DNA of 64,000 nt. It comes from Limnephilus marmoratus. Its lineage: Eukaryota > Arthropoda > Insecta > Trichoptera > Limnephilidae. The translations under genes and the position numbers were made by a program. Below the pieces are notes generated by a model. That model ran no database searches and was not told the origin of the DNA. It was given only the letters and a program-made list of their open reading frames with translations. The stretch spans positions 29,554,465-29,618,464 of the forward strand of contig OU862924.1 in the NCBI GenBank assembly GCA_917880885.1. Direction: 5' to 3'. Positions 10,941 through 22,174 of the stretch are shown here, piece by piece (position 1 is the stretch's first letter; the number at the start of each line of letters is the position of its first letter).

Positions 10941-11842
10941 CCTCAGATTCATAAGGAACTTTCTTAACTTAGAACTCCTAAATACGATTTATTTTGCAAT
11001 CACCCAATCTATCATTGAGTATGGTATCATTGCATGGGGAGGGGGCACTTCATCAGCTCTAGATCCTGTCGAAAAGGCGCAGAAAACAATTATGAAAATT
11101 ATTCTCAAACTTTCTCTAACTGCAAACAGTGACCTTATATTCAAAATAATGAGAGTATTTGATGTTCGACAGATCTATGTAAAAACTATCCTCATGCATC
11201 TCTTTAAAAACAAACATGTGTTTTACGAAAAAAAAATAAACTTAAGATTTACACGTAACTCCAACAAAGACATATTGCAAGTTCCAGCACTCTCTTCCAC
11301 CTTTGGTCAACGTAGCTTTAGATACTTTGCCACAAAAATATTCAACATTCTCCCAGAAAACATCAAACTGAGTCAAACACAGAGAGAATATGTTAAAATA
11401 TGGATACATTCTAATGATCAAGCCTACACTGGTGCCCTCACCCAAACGCCCAGTCATTGACAGTTGTTATTGTAGTAATAACCTTGCAGTTTATGAATTG
11501 TGTAGGTGTGTGCAAACAATAATGTTAACTAAAATAAAGTTTTTGTTGTATGGAAACCTACTTTACACATTTATAAAAAAACCATTGATAAAATTGCGAG
11601 AAACAATTTACAAAAATTCTGCCTCAATACAGGTTAACCTAGTGAGGCAGGCTATGCACAACTAAAAATACTGTATAACTATACTACTCCTGTGTAACCT
11701 TTCTTACGTTACTTTCTATTAGTTAATTTTTCTGTACTGATTGATGTAATCTATTTGTAAACTACATTGAGCATGTATTTTTTTTTTTTTAGTTATATTG
11801 TTGTTATTTCATTGAATAAAGATTATTATTATTATTATCTCT
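10941..11842 (+). pseudogene. LINE reverse transcriptase C-terminal remnant, part 2, with 3' tail
   Basis: Continues part 1: FIRNFLNLELLNTIYFAI, IIEYGIIAWGGG, then ALDPVEKAQKTIMKIILKL and FGQRSFRYFATKIFNILPEN, the usual end of jockey-like ORF2 proteins. About 380 bp of 3' UTR follow, ending in AATAAAG and a (ATT)n tail at about 11815-11838. The reading frame is largely open here, but upstream domains (endonuclease and RT palm) are missing. Confidence 0.8.
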
Positions 11843-11854
11843 CGAAACATTTCC

Positions 11855-12055
11855 ACCGCAGTGGGAGGGTTCGATTCATACGTTCTTTTCTCCTGGAGAC
11901 ACTGACTCCCAGTTTTCTACCCACCCTCGTACCATTTTCCTTGCCAGAACTTTATCTCCTTCCTTTCCTCAAAAGCCTCTTAAAATATCATTTCCAAAGA
12001 TGACGTAGGCCCTGAGGGGAGTTATTTTTCTGAATGTGGAGTTTAATGATTTTTT
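11855..12055 (+). repeat. Dispersed repeat family B 3' part
   Basis: 'ttcgattcatacgt', 'tttctacccacc', 'cctcaaaagcctc', 'gatgacgtaggccctgagggga' and a terminal A/T-rich tail match the 3' half of family B, including part of its hairpin. Confidence 0.6.
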
Positions 12056-12094
12056 TTTAAAATTAAATTAAATTTATCGAATAAAATAATTTAT

Positions 12095-12172
12095 TTACGC
12101 ACCCCGGAATTTGAACCCGCGACCTCAAAATTCGTAGCCAAGGATGGTAAACACTCAACCACGAAGGTCGTC
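12095..12172 (-). pseudogene. tRNA-like SINE head
   Basis: The minus strand reads 'cttcgtggttgagtg' (A-box like) and 'gaggtcgcgggttcaaattccgg' (B-box like), related to the tRNA-derived heads at 13571-13637 and 14020-14085. The stems are not all intact, so it is a Pol III promoter relic, not a functional tRNA. Confidence 0.6.
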
Positions 12173-12186
12173 AAAGTTAAAGCCAG

Positions 12187-12250
12187 GGTTAGGTCAGGTT
12201 AGATTAGGTTGGGTTCAGTTCAGTTAGATAAGATTATGTTAGGTAAGGTT
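12187..12250. repeat. Degenerate TTAGG-like run
   Basis: 'ggttaggtcaggttagattaggttggg' followed by 'gttaggtaagg' resembles decayed (TTAGG)n, the arthropod telomere unit. It is short and impure; chance is possible. Confidence 0.35.
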
Positions 12251-12726
12251 TGTTTGTTTGTTCTTTCTCGATTCCATTCTTCAGCGTTCTGTTTTGCAAG
12301 GGACCATTTTCGACACGATCTAACATCAACATATGGTTTTCCAATCACCACTGCCACCCTCAGTGGTGAATGATGTATCCCTCCCTCTCCCCCTCCCCCT
12401 CCCCCCTCCCACCACGTCACAGTCCCTTATCCCAATGGTAGGCGCCACCCCCCGTGGCTCGCACGAGGATGTGATAAACAAGTATAATAAATAACCAATA
12501 ACACTAATCACAATCTGCTTCCGGCCACGACTCGATGGGACAGATCTTGCACAGTTGTGTATTTTGTGTAAATGAGAGCCAAAATTAATCAACGAGATCA
12601 TTAATAAATCTTCTAAAATATTAATGCAATCAGCGATTGGAATACTCGAATTTTGGTTTTAAAATTGTACAAAAGTGCTATTTGACTAATTGTTCGGTAA
12701 TAAGGCAAATGGGAAAAGGGGTTTCT

Positions 12727-12935
12727 TTATACAGGTGACTTTAGGCAAAAACATACTTGCGTGTCGTGGCGTGTCGTGGCGTGTCGTGGCGCGCCAGAAG
12801 CACATCGGTTTCATACATTTATTATGGTTAGAGACATATTTGTAGGTCGTGGCGTGTCGACAAGCCACGACGATGATTGGTTAATTTGTAGTCACGACAT
12901 GCCACGACACGCAAGTATGTTTCCGCCTTTATTTT
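12727..12935. mobile_element. Small MITE with 'cgtgtcgtgg' inverted repeats
   Basis: The left end 'aggcaaaaacatacttgcgtgtcgtggc' is the inverse of the right end 'gccacgacacgcaagtatgtttccgcct'. The left arm carries three tandem 'gtgtcgtggc' decamers. About 200 bp, no coding sequence, and the target duplication is not clear. Confidence 0.75.
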
Positions 12936-13237
12936 TACAAAATATTAATAAAAATATGTTTTATAAGCAGTTAAGTGCAGCGAATCACAATATATCATAT
13001 CGACTGTGTTTTAGTAAAACCCTTTAAGCCACATTTCCGAAATGATACTTTTCCACCATGCGCCAAAATTCGTGTTTTTTATTTATTTTTAGAAATTTTA
13101 TTAAAAATAAATTTGATAATGTTATTATCGAGTTCTGCAAGTATTTTAGAATGCATTTTAGTTACGGCTATTTTTACTTGTATGGTCGGGGTGGTCGCAG
13201 AGTATTCTCAACTAGATTAAATTTTTTTTTATTTTTA

Positions 13238-13660
13238 TAGTGAATACCGCACAAGAATCTCAACTGCTCCCGTCTGGAGCCAGTGAGACTATGGCATCCT
13301 CAATTGGGGTATGCTGTGAGGATGAAGGTAGTGGGAAGGGGAAGGAGGTGGGGAGGAGGAAGGTTGGGAAGTACCTGGCTATTCAGACCTGGTCACCAAA
13401 CACGGCTAAAGCCATTTTCAAGCAACGTTTCAATTCTGAATGGTGGTCTTACACCAGGGCGATACTAATAGTATCTTCCACTCTGGAACATGTCGCAAAT
13501 ATACTATATATTATTTTAAATGAATTAATTGTGAAATAACACAAATTAATCAAATAAAATTTAATTGTGCATGCCGGGTTCGAACCCGCGACCTCCGGAT
13601 TGTGAGTCAAGAGTCTTACCCACTGGACTACGGGGGGGTCGTCACGGAGGTCGTCAAATA
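13238..13660 (-). repeat. SINE family A, tRNA-derived, tandem copy 1
   Basis: Read on the minus strand: a tRNA-like head (13571-13637) with A box TAGTCCAGTGG and perfect B box GGTTCGAACCC, a body containing 'ccattcagaattgaaacgttgcttg', 'ggctttagccgtgtttggtgacc' and 'ctcactggctccagacggg', and an A-rich tail (the T-rich plus strand before 13238). It is the best model of the family. The 99-codon plus-strand open frame over it is not a gene. Confidence 0.85.
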
Positions 13661-13686
13661 ACATATATATATATATTTTTTTACAG

Positions 13687-14104
13687 TGAATACCGCACAA
13701 GAATCTCAACTGCTCCCGTCTGGAGCCAGTGAGACTATGGCATCCCCAATTGGGGTATGTTGTGAGGCTGAAGGTAGTGGGGAGGGGAAGGAGGTGGGGA
13801 AGAGGAAGGTTGGGAAGTACCTGGCTATTCAGATCTGGTCACTAAACACGGCTAAACCCATTTTCAAGCAACGTTTCAATTCTGAATGGTGGTCTTACAC
13901 CAGGGCGATACTAATAGTATCTTCCACTCTGGAACATGCCGCAAATATACTATATATTATTTTTAATGAATTAATTGTGAAATAACACAAATTAATCAAA
14001 TAAAATTTATTTGCTCATGCCGGGTTCGAACCCGCGACCTCCGGAATGTGAGTCAAGAGTCTCACCCACTGGACTACGGAGGTCGTCACGGAGGTCGTCA
14101 AATA
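13687..14104 (-). repeat. SINE family A, tRNA-derived, tandem copy 2
   Basis: Nearly identical to the preceding copy over its full length, including head (about 14020-14085, same A and B boxes) and tail, and separated from it by a short (AT)n tract. Either a tandem duplication of about 449 bp or two insertions at one site; the shared flank 'ggaggtcgtcaaataacatatat' favours tandem duplication. Confidence 0.85.
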
Positions 14105-14501
14105 ACATATATGATGTTATAAAAATAAAAACTCCTCTTCAAAATTCGCAAAACACCTCTTAGTGAATAATCACGTTCCATTTAAAAACCACCAGCCAAT
14201 ACCATTACATATAGAACGAAAGGGTCTTAAATTAAATTTTTTAAAAACACTTTGTTTTTAATTATTTCGTTAATAAAAATAGCGTGCCTTGAGTGGACAT
14301 AAGGTTGTACAAACTTGAAATATAATAATTCAGCGAACATATCCTTTTAAAATGGGTGAAATATCATTCGTAAAAATGACAGTAAATGCGACCAATTGCA
14401 TGAGAAAGGGGGCGTCGAAACGGGCATTGTTTTTTTTTTTATCTATAAATTAAGTCATTTGCTTCAAAAATCTGTTATAAAGCAGAGTTTTTATTATCTT
14501 A

Positions 14502-15240
14502 CTAGCTGGTCCCGGCATGCGTTGCTATGCCATTAAATAAAGAATTTTTTTCTCCCTGAGTGCCCTTTCCCGTTCTTCCCGTTCCCCTTCCGCCTCCCCT
14601 TCTTCTCCTGCGTCCTCTTACCCTCTCGCGTTCCCACTCCGTCACATCCACCTTCCCTCTTCCCACTCCACTCCCCCCCTTCCCCCGTCCCACGAACCCC
14701 CCTCCCCCCTCACACGTCCCCTTCCCCTCCCGCGTTCCCCTTCCACCTTCCCGCCTTCCCTCTTCCCTTTCCCGCTCCCTCGTCCCGTCAACCCTCCTCC
14801 CGCGTTCCATATATTCAATCCCAGTACATTCAGTTATTAAACAGCCCGTGTGCCACCTTTTACAATATTTATTCAAATTTCCATTTTTCATGTATTTTAA
14901 ATTTGGTACCTAAAATAGGTACCTATTTAAAATATCTAAAATTCTTGATTCGATTCAAACTATTAGGGGAGTACCTACTTTAAATAAATTTATTGAAGAT
15001 TTTCAAAAATAGAATCCTGATTGAACAATCAATGTTTTGCAAAATGTCATTCTCAAACACGTGAACTGTCAAACATGCTCATGTTTTCTGAAATTATCCA
15101 ATTTTCTTAATTTTTCTATCCGTAAGATCCATCCTCGTACTTCAAGGAATATTCTAAAAAAAGAATTAGCGAAATCGGTTCAGCTGATCTCGAGATTTGC
15201 GCTTACCAACACATTTAGCGATTCATTTTTATATTATAGA
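14502..15240 (-). mobile_element. Helitron-like non-autonomous element, copy 2
   Basis: The plus strand begins A|CTAGCTGGTCCCGGCATGCG (reverse of the CTAG|T 3' end) and ends 'gcgattcatttttatattataga' followed by t (reverse of A|TC at the 5' end). It contains a C/T-rich low-complexity block (14560-14800). The interior 14900-15210 differs from the other copies, so it is longer (739 bp). Confidence 0.65.
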
Positions 15241-16220
15241 TTTGGAGGTTAACCTTCAATGTATTTATGGTCTTTTAAGTAAATTATTACAAACCCTGCC
15301 TCACTGTGTCGCTGTTCGACTGATTGCCTATTGGACAACACGATACGGTCACGAGTCGTCGCTTGGACATAAGACACTCATTGACGATGTTGACGTCGAT
15401 TAATTGATCATAATCAATCAAAGATTATTATTAACGTTACCGATCATATTTTATGGCAACAAGTGTCCCCAAGCAAAGACGTTACATACTTTAGACGCGG
15501 GGTAGAAATCTCAAAATGGGAAGCCAACAACAAGACAATTGTAGAGTACTCGATTTCTAGTACTTTAGTACTAAACTGCCACGCGTCGAGTAAGGTCGTG
15601 TCCTACTAGTAAGTAAATTGCATTAAAAAGCGCCAAAATTCCCTCCTGTGTGATGAGAAAATGTTTCCATTACACGGTAAACAGTCGTAAAAGCGAAGGA
15701 ATAACATTTCATTCGTAAATACATGCAAATTACTTATTATTATCGATTATAAAAATAATACAATCGCTTTCCGCCCAAAGATTTTATGCGTCATTAGAGA
15801 ACTCAAGGCCTACTAAAGTACAGGTCTGGATGCGCAACAGCCAAATTACTAAGTCGATGCAGTCACTAGGTAAAAATTTACTTTTTATAATGATAATCTA
15901 ATAATTCTTTAGTTTTGCTTGCGGTAAAACAACATACATATCAGCAGAAACAAGAAATACAATAACACTCAACGCCATTTGCAAACTATCGTTGTTCATT
16001 ATAGCTTGAAAATTTGACACCTCAAAATTCGACTGGTGCCCAGGCCTCCTACTTTAGTCGACGTTGAGACAGTATTCGACGGAACTTTTGAATTTTGAAT
16101 ACGAAAATGCCACCCGCGTTCTATCTTTTGTTTCGTCCATATGAACATATTCTTTTAAGCGTCTATCTTTATCATACATGAATAACTTTTGAATTAAGAA
16201 ATTATTGAAAATCGCTAAAA
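15241..16220. other. Non-coding stretch before the BEL/Pao element
   Basis: No coding or repeat signal recognised. Confidence 0.5.
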
Positions 16221-16225
16221 ACAGA

Positions 16226-16653
16226 TGTTATAAATTGATATTCAGCAGAAGGACGTCAAGTAAAAACATCTGGTTTCAATGGAGGAATTCCTGGTTTTAT
16301 TCACAAAGCACATTTGCTACAATAATTTGTCCCGACCCGACAAAACACTAAATTTGGTCACTTTGACCACTTGCTAGACAATGCTAGCTGTTTATAGGAG
16401 ATCCACGAATTAAGAGAGAGTTAAACTAGAAAAGCAGACTATTTATAATAATGTTTTCTAACACAATCAAAATAAACAACACTTTCGTGTCACCATAACA
16501 CATTATACGATATAAAAACCAGAGATCTACTTTACCGTCTAACATTTCGTTTTAGTTTAGTCTTACGTCGCTAATCTGTAAAATGCAATATCAACTAAAA
16601 ATATGCTACAAAAATATGCCGCTAGATGGCAGTAGTCTTCACTCTTTTTAACA
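16226..16653 (-). repeat. 3' LTR of the BEL/Pao element
   Basis: 428 bp, TGTTAT...TTTAACA, identical by eye to 22175-22602. Contains 'gccgctagatggcagtag' near its plus-strand right edge. Confidence 0.95.
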
Positions 16654-17364
16654 TACTGCCCGGCGGGGAATGAGAAAAAACAATAAGTTTTTTTGAAATT
16701 AAAATCAAACTACAAATTCCTAAATCCACACACAATATACTAAAAATTTACAAGATGTGTAACTATCTAAGTTTGAAGGGTCCGGGAACCTAACCAACAA
16801 TTTAAATAACCTAAAAAATTTATAAATTTCTAAAAAATCGTGCAAAAAAATAAATAATAAAATAATAAAATCACAACATTAATAATAATTTTGTAAAATT
16901 GACAAATCAGTAATGTCTCATTGTCTCTATGAAGAATTTTCACTTCAATTATATATTTTTTTTAAACTAACACCAATTCACAAATAGCAACACATTGTTA
17001 GTTCGCTGTTGACTGATTATCAGTTCATTAACTTTCACTAGCATGGCACTGCCAAAAAACCGAATGAACACTTCACCGGGTAGACTGCACGGCCATCTTG
17101 TCCAGGGTGGTCATCGTTTTAGAAAAGCACATCAGCATGTACTTCTGTATGTCATCATTTGGGTAGATCATCATAAATTAAGGGGCGGCCGTGCCCTGGT
17201 AAGCAGATAGTACCATTAGATCTGCAGCGAGGATGATCATCTCGCGGTTGTTGACTTGAAGCCCCAGTGGCTTCAGGTTGGATACAGTGGTGTCAACAAC
17301 ACCAATACCGATGCTCCATAATTATTGATGTGGTTTGGTTGCATCGGTTCAGCCCTAATTGCAG
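16654..17364 (-). other. 3' untranslated part of the BEL/Pao element
   Basis: Lies between the end of pol and the 3' LTR. No env-like ORF is present; only short frames are seen. Confidence 0.7.
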
Positions 17365-20300
17365 TTAGGCTGTGACCTTGGGAAGGTCAGTGGTTTGCCG
17401 GGTCGGGAAATTTGGATCCAAGTTTGATTCTATTGGCATCAAACATATTTTTGTGATGGGTCTCACAAAAGTGCCTTGTGCTGTTTTGAGGGTAACTACC
17501 CTCACTACTCCATCCGGGCCTGGATGAGTAGTTACTATGCGCGCCAGCTTCCATAATGCAGGAGGCAGATTGTCTTCCATCAGGATTACAAGATCGTCCT
17601 TCTTTATGGCCTTTTGGTTGTTGGCCTGCCATTTGGTCCGTTTTTGCAGCTCAGCAAGGTAATCTCGTTTCCATCTGAACCAGAAATTTTGAATTAGAGC
17701 ATTTAATTTTTGATATTTGCTTAGTCTGTTCTCCGGGAGCTCGCGGACATCCAACTCGGGAATAACCGAAGCATCCCTGCCCATGAGGAAATGGTTGGGA
17801 GTTAGAGGGAGAAGGTCATCTACATCATCAGACAGGGAAGTTAAGGGACGGGAGTTCAAACAAGCCTCTATCTGACAAAGCAAAGTATACAATAATTCAA
17901 ACTGCAATGGGTTATTTTTAGTAATTCGATATAAATGAAACTTGGTGGACTTGACGGCGGCCTCCCACAGCCCCCCGTGGTTCGGCGCCCTAGGCGGTAT
18001 GAAACTCCAAGATATTCCCTTATCAGCTAAAAACCTATGGATTTTGTCATTGTTCAATCTTAGACTGGCATATAGTTCTTTGAGCTTATTGGAAGCTCCT
18101 CTGAAAGTGGTTGCATTGTCAGAAAATATTTTTTCCGGTTGACCCCTACGGGCAATGAACCTCTTTAAACAATTTAAAAAAGCATCGCTTGATAAATCTG
18201 TTACTAGTTCCAAATGAACCGCTTTGGTAGAAAAACAAACAAATATGCAAAGATACGATTTAAGGAGCGGAGATTTTCTCAGCGCTCCAGCCTTCGTGTC
18301 TATCCGTCCGGCATAGTCGACGTCCATGACAGAGAACGGTCGACTGGGAGTGATTCTCTCAACTGGAATGTTTCCCAGGATCTGCCGGCAAACCTGAAGT
18401 CGGTATCTAAAACATACAACACACTTATGTAGGATACGCTTAACATTGTTTCTCCCAAATATCTGCCAATATAAATAAGTAGCTAATTTTAATCTTCCAC
18501 TTGCACAAATTAAAACTTCCATTAAACAGAGATTGAGAGTTTTCAATCTACTGCCATACGTTTTATGCTTAGGGTTACAACAATTATTTATAAATCTTAA
18601 CGCTTGAGCGATTACTCCTTTCAATTTGGTTAGCGATAAGAATTTTTCGAAAATATCCCATTCTTGAGTATCAGTTACCAGTAGTACATTTTTACTTTTT
18701 ATTTCCGGGGGATCCAAACATGACATCTTGGATACTGGCCAAGTGCTGACATCTTCCGTCAACCAGCTTGGCCCCTTCCACCATATTGAAGTGCTGACTA
18801 ACCTTTCAGCTGTGGTACCTCGGGACAGTATATCCTCTGCATTTTTTGACGATGATACGTGCCGCCACTGCGTTGGATCAAAGGTGGAAGCTATGCACAA
18901 TAATAATTGACGCTTACTCTTAGTTTTACCTGACGGCTTTGTAATTTCATACGACGGGTAATCTAATTCATTATTCCAAATTAATCCAAGTATTTTTTCA
19001 TTCTTGGAATTGTCAGTGATCATTTTTTCACAATTGCCCTGTTTGGCAATTTCACCTTGGCTCCGCCCAGATGACAATTCCAAAATATTTGATCTCCACT
19101 TCCTCAGGGTCATCCCTGCGGACAGCAAGATATCACTTATTTGTTTCTTCAACTTGAAACAAACTTCCAAGTCATCCCCTCCAGTCAAGAGATCGTCCAT
19201 ATAAAAATCATTTTCTATGACTTGACTTGCTACTGGGAAATTAACTTGATTATCCATACCGATTTGTCGAAGACATCTCGTTGCTAGGAAGGAGGAAGGT
19301 CCCAGCCCATATGTGACGGTCTTCAATTTGTAATGTCGGAGTTCCTCTTCTTGTGATTCGCGCCATACAATCTTTTGAAGGCTGCGATCCTCTGCGCATA
19401 CGTTGATTTGACGGTACATTTTTTCGATGTCCGCAGTCATGACGTATCGATGTATTCTGAAACGTAATAAATGGCTGTATAAGTCCTTTTGAATGACAGC
19501 TCCCACCATCAGAGCATCGTTCAGGGATATTCCGGTCGACGTCTTTGCCGAACCATCAAACACTACACGCACCTTCGTCGTGGTGCTAGCTTCTTTTATG
19601 ACCGCGTGATGCGGCAAAAAATAGGATTGCTCATCCCCTCTCCATTTATCACATAACTCCATATGACCTAGTTGCTCATATTCTTGCATAAATTGTACAT
19701 ATTGCAATTTCAATTCAGGATTTATTAAAAATCTCTTCTCTAGGTTCTTAAATCTTTTTTCCGCTGTGTTTAACGAGTCACCAAGTTGACTCACACATGG
19801 GCGGCGCGGCAGACTTACCACGTATCTACCATCGCTCTCTCTAGAGTGCGTGGCGACGAAATCTGCTTCACACGCCTTCTCCTCGTGATTTTGAAATCTC
19901 GCAGAATTCACCTCCTCCATTTTCCAAAATTTTTCTATCTGATTAGATAATGTGTTTATTGATAAACTACAAAATTGCGGTACTGGCCTTTTTTTCTGAT
20001 GAATGTTGATCGGGCCCGATATAACCCAGCCTAATTCAGTCCTCTGCAGAGTAGGTCCGGTATCCAATCTCAGCCGATCATCTTGTAGTATATCCCAAAA
20101 GCTCTCAGCGCCTAACAGGATATCAATAGGCGCCGCTACGTTGAAATTTGGGTCCGCCATTTGTAATCCCGGCGGCAGCTTAAAGTCTTTTCTGGCCACT
20201 GTTGCTTGAGGTAGGTTTGTGGTTATTTCCTGCAATATTAGACAAGTGATATTTTGATTATAATTTGTCCTCAGAGATTTCATTTTTATCGCAACACGTT

Positions 20301-21741
20301 TCTTTATATGGGTAACATTGTTGTGTATACCTAACACAGGCTTGTTTATATTTTCGCATCTCAAATTTAACTTCATTGCGAACTTTTCGCACATAAAATT
20401 GGCTTGAGCTCCAGAGTCAATTAGGACTCTTGCCTCATGCACTTTATTATTGTGACCTACTACCCCAATGATAGCAGTCGACAATAAAATTGTTTTTTCA
20501 GCATTCGCTAAAGCTGAATGGTTTGATACTGAAACTCGTTCAGCATCCATTTGGCAGTCACCTCCTGGGTGATCTTCACCTTTATTCATGGAGTCATCGC
20601 TCGGATGCATCTCCCTGTGCAATAACGTATTGTGGCTCTCGCTATCACAATGCTTGCATTTTAAATTAATTTTGCAATATGGGGCCGTATGTCCTAACCT
20701 CAAACATTTGAAGCAGGCACGGTACCTCCTTATTGCGTTGGCTCTTTCTCCTGAATTTAATTTTAAAAATTTTTTACAAAAATATATTTTATGCCCTTTG
20801 TCATTACAACAAATACAATTATTGTGGGTAGCAGCTAAAAATACCGATTCCTTTTTGGGATTATTGTTGCTACCACTTGCTTTCGGGTAGGTAGGAATTT
20901 TTTTCGAATCTGAATTTAACATTAATTCCAAAACTTGCGCACGCGAGGTCAAACATTTAAGAAATTCCTGTAATGTAGGTAGCTCATCCTGCAATGGGTT
21001 TTGTTCCCAATGCTTTCTAGAACTTGCATCCAATTTATTAGAAATTACGTATATAATTAAAGCATCCCATTGTTCGATTTTCAAGCCTAAATTTTGCAAC
21101 GCTTTCAAATTTACATTAGTTTCATCAATCAGATAACGCATGGCTACTGGATCCTCATGTTTCATCTCTTTAAGTTGAAACAGAGCTTGGATGTGTCTTT
21201 GTACGGTAGTTCGCAAATTTGCAAACCTCTGCTGCAACAATTCAAAAGCCGATATATAATTCAGGTCTGATACCTCGAAATTGGCGATGATCTTTGCTGC
21301 ATTCCCCTTTAAACAGGATTGCAGATAATAAAACTTCTGTACATTGCTTATGGCAGTATTGTTATGAACTAATGTCTTAAATGTTTCTAGAAAATTAATC
21401 CAATTTTTGGGATCTCCGTTAAATTCTCGTAACTGAAGGTTGGGTAACTTGATTTCTAATTTGGGAGTCTCTACAGACTGAATTGCTCCTTTAGCAGTCG
21501 CCAAGGTTGAATAATATTGATTTTCAAAATTCTCTCTTTGCAAATTATTATCAATTTCGTTGGAATCCGGAAGACTTTCGATTTGTTCCTGGACCTCTTC
21601 GAAATCATCAATTATTTTTTCAATTCTCGCATAGCGAATTTTAATTTCGTTAACTGATAATGCGTTTAATGAATCCGCAAATCTCGTGAGTTTACCTTTC
21701 AACACTCCGCGTTTGTTAATCAACGATTTTAAATTATCCAT
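17365..21741 (-). CDS. BEL/Pao gag-pol polyprotein, internally deleted (1458 aa)
   Basis: A single uninterrupted frame. In order: a gag region with a coiled, charged N-terminus and a typical 'NWINFLETFKTLVHNN' block; zinc knuckles around residues 335-375 (CFKCLRLGHTAPYC, then CKHCDSESH); an aspartic protease with VLIDSGAQANFM near residue 438; a reverse transcriptase with VRVVFDGSAK, TADIEKMYRQI and the catalytic YMDD near residue 846; and an integrase with the three acidic positions in MDVDYAGR, FSDNATTF and PNHGGLWEAAVK. Two deletions stand out. After the RT motif ASTFDP (about residue 956, near 18873) the frame jumps to TQWRHVSSSKNAEDILSRG, the very end of RNase H, so the RT connection and nearly all of RNase H are gone. 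Near residue 1083 (about 18490) ASGRLK joins LATYLYWQIFGRNN, removing the His pair of the integrase HHCC finger while HKCVVC remains. Both joins keep the frame. BEL/Pao ORFs are usually about 1700-1900 aa. Confidence 0.93.
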   Translation of the reverse strand: MDNLKSLINKRGVLKGKLTRFADSLNALSVNEIKIRYARIEKIIDDFEEVQEQIESLPDSNEIDNNLQRENFENQYYSTLATAKGAIQSVETPKLEIKLPNLQLREFNGDPKNWINFLETFKTLVHNNTAISNVQKFYYLQSCLKGNAAKIIANFEVSDLNYISAFELLQQRFANLRTTVQRHIQALFQLKEMKHEDPVAMRYLIDETNVNLKALQNLGLKIEQWDALIIYVISNKLDASSRKHWEQNPLQDELPTLQEFLKCLTSRAQVLELMLNSDSKKIPTYPKASGSNNNPKKESVFLAATHNNCICCNDKGHKIYFCKKFLKLNSGERANAIRRYRACFKCLRLGHTAPYCKINLKCKHCDSESHNTLLHREMHPSDDSMNKGEDHPGGDCQMDAERVSVSNHSALANAEKTILLSTAIIGVVGHNNKVHEARVLIDSGAQANFMCEKFAMKLNLRCENINKPVLGIHNNVTHIKKRVAIKMKSLRTNYNQNITCLILQEITTNLPQATVARKDFKLPPGLQMADPNFNVAAPIDILLGAESFWDILQDDRLRLDTGPTLQRTELGWVISGPINIHQKKRPVPQFCSLSINTLSNQIEKFWKMEEVNSARFQNHEEKACEADFVATHSRESDGRYVVSLPRRPCVSQLGDSLNTAEKRFKNLEKRFLINPELKLQYVQFMQEYEQLGHMELCDKWRGDEQSYFLPHHAVIKEASTTTKVRVVFDGSAKTSTGISLNDALMVGAVIQKDLYSHLLRFRIHRYVMTADIEKMYRQINVCAEDRSLQKIVWRESQEEELRHYKLKTVTYGLGPSSFLATRCLRQIGMDNQVNFPVASQVIENDFYMDDLLTGGDDLEVCFKLKKQISDILLSAGMTLRKWRSNILELSSGRSQGEIAKQGNCEKMITDNSKNEKILGLIWNNELDYPSYEITKPSGKTKSKRQLLLCIASTFDPTQWRHVSSSKNAEDILSRGTTAERLVSTSIWWKGPSWLTEDVSTWPVSKMSCLDPPEIKSKNVLLVTDTQEWDIFEKFLSLTKLKGVIAQALRFINNCCNPKHKTYGSRLKTLNLCLMEVLICASGRLKLATYLYWQIFGRNNVKRILHKCVVCFRYRLQVCRQILGNIPVERITPSRPFSVMDVDYAGRIDTKAGALRKSPLLKSYLCIFVCFSTKAVHLELVTDLSSDAFLNCLKRFIARRGQPEKIFSDNATTFRGASNKLKELYASLRLNNDKIHRFLADKGISWSFIPPRAPNHGGLWEAAVKSTKFHLYRITKNNPLQFELLYTLLCQIEACLNSRPLTSLSDDVDDLLPLTPNHFLMGRDASVIPELDVRELPENRLSKYQKLNALIQNFWFRWKRDYLAELQKRTKWQANNQKAIKKDDLVILMEDNLPPALWKLARIVTTHPGPDGVVRVVTLKTAQGTFVRPITKICLMPIESNLDPNFPTRQTTDLPKVTA

Positions 21742-22174
21742 TTTTTATACGTTTGACAATAATTCAACACAACAAATTCTAAAAATGTTCCTTAAAAAAT
21801 AATTTCTGTGCAATAATCGCGTAGAAAACCGTAGTAACCAATTCAAGCTATGAACAATGACAGAATCTTACAATAATCATCTTCTAAAACAATTAACCTA
21901 AAATAATTCGCATGACTTGCATTTACACTGCGGGTAGTTAGTTTTTTTGTTTTTAAATAAGTACATTGACACACAAAAAATAGCACTTGTTTGAACAGGA
22001 ATTCACGGAATAGAAGGAAATAATGGGCAGGGGATACTTATATTGATGTCGATCCTTGTTCTTCATGTTTTCATCTTTTCATCTCTCTGGATTTTTGGAT
22101 AGCTCGCTGGTTCATTTTATTGTTTCCTTTTAATGCCTTAATCCGATCGTAAGGTAGATGCGGCTGGAGGACCA

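Noticed and set aside
12187..12250. Interstitial telomere sequence
   Set aside because: Only a few imperfect TTAGG-like units; kept as a low-confidence repeat, not as a finding.
13240..13985. Two 99-codon plus-strand ORFs preceded by splice-acceptor-like TTTTATAG or TTTTTACAG, suggesting duplicated exons
   Set aside because: They coincide with the body of a tRNA-derived SINE on the minus strand; the T-rich tract is its A-tail.
14502..14913. Proline-rich and Gly/Arg-rich ORFs on opposite strands (also at 8851-9130 and 43093-43475)
   Set aside because: Products of the C/T-rich low-complexity block of the Helitron-like elements.
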